Below are positions 60,601 through 64,000 of a DNA stretch of 64,000 nt, in pieces. Location: assembly GCA_005772895.1 (NCBI GenBank), contig SXIH01000055.1, positions 1 through 64,000 of the forward strand, in the 5' to 3' direction. Made by a program: the position numbers and the translations under genes. The DNA is from Bacteroidota bacterium (GTDB lineage Bacteria; Bacteroidota; Bacteroidia; 2-12-FULL-35-15). The notes under the pieces are model-generated. The model worked only from the letters and a program-made list of their open reading frames with translations, had not been told where the DNA came from and did no database searches. Position 1 is the first letter of the stretch, and each line of letters opens with the position of its first letter.

Positions 60601-61055
60601 TAACAGAAGGCATTTCATTGGAGCGAATTGATTTTGACCGTGTAACGCAAGACAGAACAAATTGGCATTCTGCAGCGGAAGCTGTTCATGCAACACCGGC
60701 ATACAAAAATTCACAATATTCAGATGCGGGAGAAACAGAAAGTCCAATTGAAATTACACCTGAAATATTTTCTCCGGATGAAGATGGTGTGAATGATGTA
60801 GTAAATATTAATTACCATTTTGATACACCAGGATTTACTGCAAACGTAATTGTTTACGACAGTAAAGGAAGAATTGTAAAGCACCTTATACAAAATGAGT
60901 TGTTAGGGATTAAAGGAACATTCTCCTGGGACGGAATAAATGATGACCGCGAAAAAGCGAGAATCGGAATTTATATTTTCTACTTCGAAGTGTTTGATTT
61001 ATCAGGCACTGTAAAACATTACAAAAAGACTTGTGTGTTAGCAGGGAAGTTGTAG
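57642..61055 (+). CDS. Lamin-tail-domain surface protein with gliding-type C-terminal domain
   Basis: The 1137-residue protein has a signal peptide (MIGMRSIVLLFLFITSFATA; a second ATG at codon 4 is possible). An N-terminal concanavalin/LamG-like part follows (DNFTDGDFTAAPVWSGDAAE). Three lamin-tail domains (IIINEIFADPSPVVGLPTFE, VVFNEIMADPDPVLTILPNN, IVINEILFNPATPGVDFVEI) alternate with Ig-like domains (VTVVDSTHITVCFSEALDAS). The end, PEIFSPDEDGVNDVVNINYH to GTFSWDGINDDREKARIGIY, is a CHU_C/FlgD-like domain linked to type IX export. Such proteins are common on Bacteroidota surfaces; the ligand is unknown. The next gene on the other strand ends 4 bp away. Confidence 0.88.
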   Translation: MIGMRSIVLLFLFITSFATAQVTDNFTDGDFTAAPVWSGDAAEFIVNASQQLQLNNTVAGASYLSTPSPGASFDNFQWNFYIKQTFAPSGSNYGRVYLVSDQANLEGSLNGYYLQFGEAGSLDAVELFRQTGLTSTSVCRGINGEIAASFAVGIKVTRDAVGNWSLYVDPAGGTAYGLEATGTDNTYTTTSFFGVACVYTISSATKFYFDDFYNGAIIVDVTAPSIVSSTVISSTQVDVLFDENVDLTTSQTLTNYSADNGLGNPSVATRDVTNLSLVHLTFATAFTNALLNTLTVINVQDMSANAITTANTAFTYFAPVTAIYKDIIINEIFADPSPVVGLPTFEFIEIYNKSTNTFDLNGWKFTDGSTTGTLGTFILAPNEYLILCPIADTASFSPFGNTLGLTSFPSLNNTGDNLQLQDNTLVVIDSVNYIDGWYQDAIKDDGGWTLELINPNAPLACPAISNWIASTNASGGTPGIQNSVYSIVADVTSPTIASVTVVDSTHITVCFSEALDASQLTLPANFFISNGIGNPLTDTANLALTCVDLVLGTSLMSDSTYTLTLSNQSDCSGNILTPATINFSYYIVKPYDVVFNEIMADPDPVLTILPNNEYVELYNNTPFPINLNDWSFTAGSSTKILPAFIIPADSFIVLTSALGLAGMPAGINAEALISFPSLTNTGQTLTLRNPQGTVISTVSYTDYWYQDAIKKDGGYSLEQIDPTNPCEGETNWKGSNSVNGGTPGTQNSVYASNPDVAPPQVVRVSVISVDTIQLYFNEALDSASMINLAIYTIDNSIGNPTSIQVIAPDYKSVRLSLGTTLSIGTIYTITVNNAITDCVGNPLGADNSARFAIPEPASPNDIVINEILFNPATPGVDFVEIYNRSNKVIDLKTIFISEYDTITNMIIGPETISTDGYLIFPQEYILLSENGAFVQTQFATTNPEGFLDMNNLPTMNDDGGTVCLSTATDIIDNFKYYDNMHFGLLTVTEGISLERIDFDRVTQDRTNWHSAAEAVHATPAYKNSQYSDAGETESPIEITPEIFSPDEDGVNDVVNINYHFDTPGFTANVIVYDSKGRIVKHLIQNELLGIKGTFSWDGINDDREKARIGIYIFYFEVFDLSGTVKHYKKTCVLAGKL

Positions 61056-61058
61056 TGT

Positions 61059-62393
61059 TTATTTTATAGAAAAAAAATGACTGTGATTTTTGGGGTCATT
61101 TAAATTTTTGATATAATCTGAAAATGTTTTATGATTGTAATATGTGGTTGAAGGAGAAATAGTTTTAAATAAGTCAACAATACTATCACCACTATCATTA
61201 TTTACAATATTTACACTGATTTTTTTATTATTCAACTTGTTTTTTAAGAGTTCTTGAAATTTTATTTCAGCTCCTTTCCAACCAACTATCAATATGTCTT
61301 CTATATCACGTAAAAAATAATTCATATAGTTTTCATGACCTTCAGGCATAATATATTCGTCTTTCTCCTTATAGGGAATTAAAAGCTGAGGTAAATGAGA
61401 AAACTCCTTATAAATCTGGCCTGGTAAAACGTTATTAGGCTTATTATAGATTGAAATATTATCTTCAAGTAGTTCCGTTAATTGATGATGATACATTCTT
61501 TTTTGATAAATCTCTTTTGCAAAATCACTAACGCCTAATATCCTATTTCTTGTGTGTGGATTTGTAATATCCGATTTAAACCTCTTTACCCAGTTCCATG
61601 AACCATGAGGCTTAAATAGCAAAATGTGTTTGTTTTCATAATCAATGTAATCGTTAAGGCTGTTGAAATGGTATCTTGCTTGATTGACCAATGCTTCTTC
61701 AATTAACGTATCATAATTGAAGCTAACGATAGCAATATGTTCTCCAGTACTTAGGGAATATTCATGAGCTTGTTTTGCTAAAAAAGAATAGTTATTTCTA
61801 CGATTATTGAAATTGCTGTTTGAGATATGCTCAAATAGTTCATGCAGATAAAATTGTGTGTTGACAAGATTTTCAAATAAAATAGTATTGGTTGTATTTT
61901 CAATTTTGTTCCATTGCGATTGAAAATAATGTTCAATATCGTTAGACAATAATATTTCAGTAGATAAATGAAATGCGCCCGGATACTTATTTAAAATCCT
62001 TAAATGATTATCAGAAAATAAATTATTGGCTAATGGTGGACGGTTAGGTGAATTAACTATGGCTGGGTCATATGAGAAATCAAAAGATGCGCCAGCACCA
62101 AGAATAATTAACTTTTTAACCTTTGTTTGTTTTGTAAAAAGCAAAGTGCTTGCATGAGAGGGCTGTCTCCCAAGTTTATAAATTGAGTGTGAAACAATAC
62201 TAGATAGCTGAACCTTTTTTCCTATTTCATTTAGAGGAAAACCATCATTAAAAGCCTTAATTTTATTTGGAGGAACTATGTAATAATTGTTTGATTCCCT
62301 TTTAACAAGTATCCCTACATGGCGGGTCCCATAATATAGAATAAATTCGTAAAGATCGTTATTTGATAAATTAAAATATTCTTGTTCAGTCAT
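61059..62393 (-). CDS. SIR2-like domain protein, possible NAD-hydrolysing defence effector
   Basis: About 444 residues from the ATG at 62393 (MTEQEYFNLSNNDLYEFILY); a TTG eight codons upstream overlaps the neighbour. Residues 1-90 form an unknown N-terminal domain. A SIR2-like Rossmann domain follows with GAGAS at 99-103 (LIILGAGASFDFS), Asn226-Tyr-Asp228 (VSFNYDTLIEE) and His263 in FKPHGSWNW. The three motifs match SIR2 effectors of anti-phage systems (NADases) rather than sirtuin deacetylases, since the zinc Cys are absent. The ending IVGWKGAEIKF is typical. It lies 5 bp after the dehydrogenase gene. Defence is inferred from family; no partner gene is adjacent. Confidence 0.8.
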   Translation of the reverse strand: MTEQEYFNLSNNDLYEFILYYGTRHVGILVKRESNNYYIVPPNKIKAFNDGFPLNEIGKKVQLSSIVSHSIYKLGRQPSHASTLLFTKQTKVKKLIILGAGASFDFSYDPAIVNSPNRPPLANNLFSDNHLRILNKYPGAFHLSTEILLSNDIEHYFQSQWNKIENTTNTILFENLVNTQFYLHELFEHISNSNFNNRRNNYSFLAKQAHEYSLSTGEHIAIVSFNYDTLIEEALVNQARYHFNSLNDYIDYENKHILLFKPHGSWNWVKRFKSDITNPHTRNRILGVSDFAKEIYQKRMYHHQLTELLEDNISIYNKPNNVLPGQIYKEFSHLPQLLIPYKEKDEYIMPEGHENYMNYFLRDIEDILIVGWKGAEIKFQELLKNKLNNKKISVNIVNNDSGDSIVDLFKTISPSTTYYNHKTFSDYIKNLNDPKNHSHFFSIK

Positions 62394-62398
62394 AGATA

Positions 62399-63844
62399 TT
62401 ACTTCAACTTTATGCAAATATTCTTAGGCTCAGTAAAAAAATGTAAAGCTTCAAAACCTCCTTCACGACCAACACCTGAACTTTTTACTCCACCAAATGG
62501 TGTTCTTAAATCACGCAACAACCAGCAGTTGATCCAAACAATTCCTGCATGAATATTATTTGCAACACGATGAGCACGCGTTAAATTTTCTGTCCATACT
62601 GTAGAAGCCAATCCATATTGTGTTGCATTTGCATATAACAATGCTTCTTCTTCTGTATCAAATGGCATTATTGTAACAACGGGTCCAAAAATTTCTTCCA
62701 TGTTTGTTCTGCAATTGTATGTCAAGCCTTCAATCACTGTGGGAGCAATGTAATAGCCTTCTGCAAATTCTCCATCTAATTTTACTTGATTTCCTCCGCA
62801 CAATACTTTCCCGCCTTCTTGTTTTGCTAATTCAACATAGGATAAAACTTTTTCCATGTGAGGTTTTGAAACTACAGCGCCAACTCTTGTATCATCGGAA
62901 GCAGGATTTCCTACTTTCATTTTTTGAACGCGTGCAACAAATTCTGTTTTGAATTTTTCATACAACGGACGTTCAACCATAATGCGTGAACCGCAAAGAC
63001 AAATCTGTCCTTGATTTGCGAAGGACGATTGCAAAGTGGTTTTTATCATTTTTTCGAAATCACAATCAGCAAAAATGATATTTGGATTTTTCCCTCCAAG
63101 TTCTAAGGATAATTTTTTAAACATAGGGGCAGCCACTTTTGCAATTTCAGCACCTGTTTTTGTTCCACCAGTAAAAGATATTAACGGAATTTTCGGATGA
63201 GCTGTGATAGCCGATCCAACTTTATGTCCGTAGCCGTGAACAATATTCAAAACCCCTTTTGGTAAACCTGCTTCAATGCATAATTCAGAAAGTAAATAAG
63301 CAGTCATTGGTGTTACTTCCGAAGGTTTTGCCACCACACAGTTTCCTGCAGCGATTGCCGGAGCAATTTTCCAAGTGAATAAATACAAAGGTAAATTCCA
63401 GGGAGAAATACAACCGGCAACACCAACAGCATTTCGCACAGTATAATTGATTGCAGTATCTTCCATCGAATGGCTTTCGGAAGCATAGTGTAAAATCCCA
63501 GTTGCATAAAAATGAAAATTTGCGGCAGCACGGGGAATGTCAACCAATTTAGCCAAAGAAACAGGTTTTCCATTGTCGACAGATTCAGCAACAGCCAATC
63601 GTTCCATATTTTTATCTATCAAAGCAGAAATAGCAAGCATAATACGGGAACGTTCATCTTTTGGAGTGTTACTCCAGCCTGGAAACGCTTTTTGTGCAGC
63701 CTCTACAGCTAATTGTACGTCTTTTTCATCCGAATCCGGGATAAGGGAATATACTTTTCCTGTTGCAGGATTATAGTTGTCGATGTACTGTTTTGCACTT
63801 GGCTCAACTAGTTCACCGTTGATGTAGTTCTTTATTTTTAGCAT
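62399..63844 (-). CDS. Aldehyde dehydrogenase, 2-aminomuconate-semialdehyde-type
   Basis: The 481-residue NAD-dependent enzyme has catalytic Cys282 (FANQGQICLCGS), general base Glu248 (LSLELGGKNP) and Asn150 (SPWNLP). The C-terminal signature WINCWLLRDLRTPFGGVKSS then GVGREGG matches the 2-aminomuconate-6-semialdehyde dehydrogenase/ALDH8A1 group more than general ALDH. This enzyme oxidises the semialdehyde in kynurenine degradation, making 2-aminomuconate for the RidA-type deaminase at 49808. The protein is cytoplasmic. The SIR2 gene follows at 5 bp, which looks like an accidental operon or an insertion. Exact substrate not proven. Confidence 0.88.
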   Translation of the reverse strand: MLKIKNYINGELVEPSAKQYIDNYNPATGKVYSLIPDSDEKDVQLAVEAAQKAFPGWSNTPKDERSRIMLAISALIDKNMERLAVAESVDNGKPVSLAKLVDIPRAAANFHFYATGILHYASESHSMEDTAINYTVRNAVGVAGCISPWNLPLYLFTWKIAPAIAAGNCVVAKPSEVTPMTAYLLSELCIEAGLPKGVLNIVHGYGHKVGSAITAHPKIPLISFTGGTKTGAEIAKVAAPMFKKLSLELGGKNPNIIFADCDFEKMIKTTLQSSFANQGQICLCGSRIMVERPLYEKFKTEFVARVQKMKVGNPASDDTRVGAVVSKPHMEKVLSYVELAKQEGGKVLCGGNQVKLDGEFAEGYYIAPTVIEGLTYNCRTNMEEIFGPVVTIMPFDTEEEALLYANATQYGLASTVWTENLTRAHRVANNIHAGIVWINCWLLRDLRTPFGGVKSSGVGREGGFEALHFFTEPKNICIKLK

Positions 63845-63848
63845 GTGA

Positions 63849-64000
63849 TTGCACGCGGATGACGCGGATAAAACGGATTAAAACGGATTTTTTATTGGTT
63901 ATAGATAGCTTAGCTAAACGGATTTGAATAGATTTAGTAGTCAGTAAAATTCAAATAATGATCTGCGTAAATCCGTTATATCCGTATTATCTGTGTTCAA
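63849..64000. repeat. GCGGAT/AACGGATT dispersed repeat at window end
   Basis: CACGCGGATGACGCGGAT, AAAACGGATT (twice) and, inverted at 63967-63996, AAATCCGTTATATCCG and ATTATCTGTGT. The arms pair over about 150 bp. It fills the promoter-proximal gap of the dehydrogenase gene and runs off the window. Confidence 0.7.

Noticed and set aside
1-64000. tRNA or rRNA genes
   Set aside because: No intergenic stretch shows a cloverleaf with a GTTCRA loop or rRNA-like sequence; the gaps are filled by repeats, promoters and terminators.

Overview
The window is AT-rich chromosomal DNA from a member of the Bacteroidota, probably a flavobacterium-like or sphingobacterium-like gliding lineage. Several independent signs agree. 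Many exported proteins end in a type IX secretion (T9SS) type A or type B/CHU_C sorting domain. There is a PorP/SprF-family protein, and there are lamin-tail, SBBP and PKD surface proteins. Several genes are preceded by the Bacteroidota -7 box TAnnTTTG. Shine-Dalgarno sequences are almost absent, with one striking exception in front of mltF. I see no rRNA, tRNA, CRISPR array, insertion sequence or prophage block. The genus cannot be named from the sequence alone.

Layout. 0-6 kb: a TPR-like gene cut by the window edge, then T9SS cargo (SBBP propeller, WDG-repeat propeller), an outer-membrane barrel and a lipoprotein. 6-10 kb: small regulators (XRE repressor, single-domain response regulator), an exported protein of unknown role, GNAT and LRR genes, and a small membrane protein. 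10-15.9 kb: lytic transglycosylase MltF, a Tat-exported DsrE-like protein, two T9SS cargo genes, and between them an ORF6N gene preceded by an array of six palindromes. 15.9-25 kb: ribonucleotide reductase (nrdB, nrdA), a DUF3109 protein, glycyl-tRNA synthetase and a TPR-OmpA protein. 25-38 kb: PorP/SprF with an ECF sigma factor and a membrane partner, an M16 peptidase pair, a giant TraB/GumN protein, HrpB helicase. 38-50 kb: an exported TPR-CHAT protein, an SDR reductase, a T9SS type B protein, twin TPR-membrane proteins, an outer-membrane barrel. 50-64 kb: a RidA-type aminomuconate deaminase, ileS - DksA-like - lspA - SanA/YdcF-like cluster, asd with a possible attenuator leader, a lamin-tail surface protein, a SIR2-like protein and an aminomuconate-semialdehyde-type dehydrogenase.

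The most unusual content is repeat biology. (1) The ORF6N gene carries a perfect 15-bp-arm palindrome inside its coding sequence (codons for LRSQIVTSK). Six related palindromes stand in the 250 bp upstream. Their arms differ but co-vary, and each reads, on the ORF6N strand, as a variant of the same peptide. (2) At least eight families of short dispersed repeats occur between genes, and several have entered coding sequences in frame: a 21-bp element giving PARPxGG in three unrelated proteins, the 16-bp palindrome CCCGATAGCTATCGGG in the TPR-CHAT gene, an AAAGTT-type repeat in ileS, and a TCGACTACGCTC hairpin in lspA. One repeat copy is nested inside another. (3) A short Lys-rich open frame with its own promoter, a competing pairing segment and an intrinsic terminator precedes asd, the layout expected of transcription attenuation, which would be unusual in this phylum.
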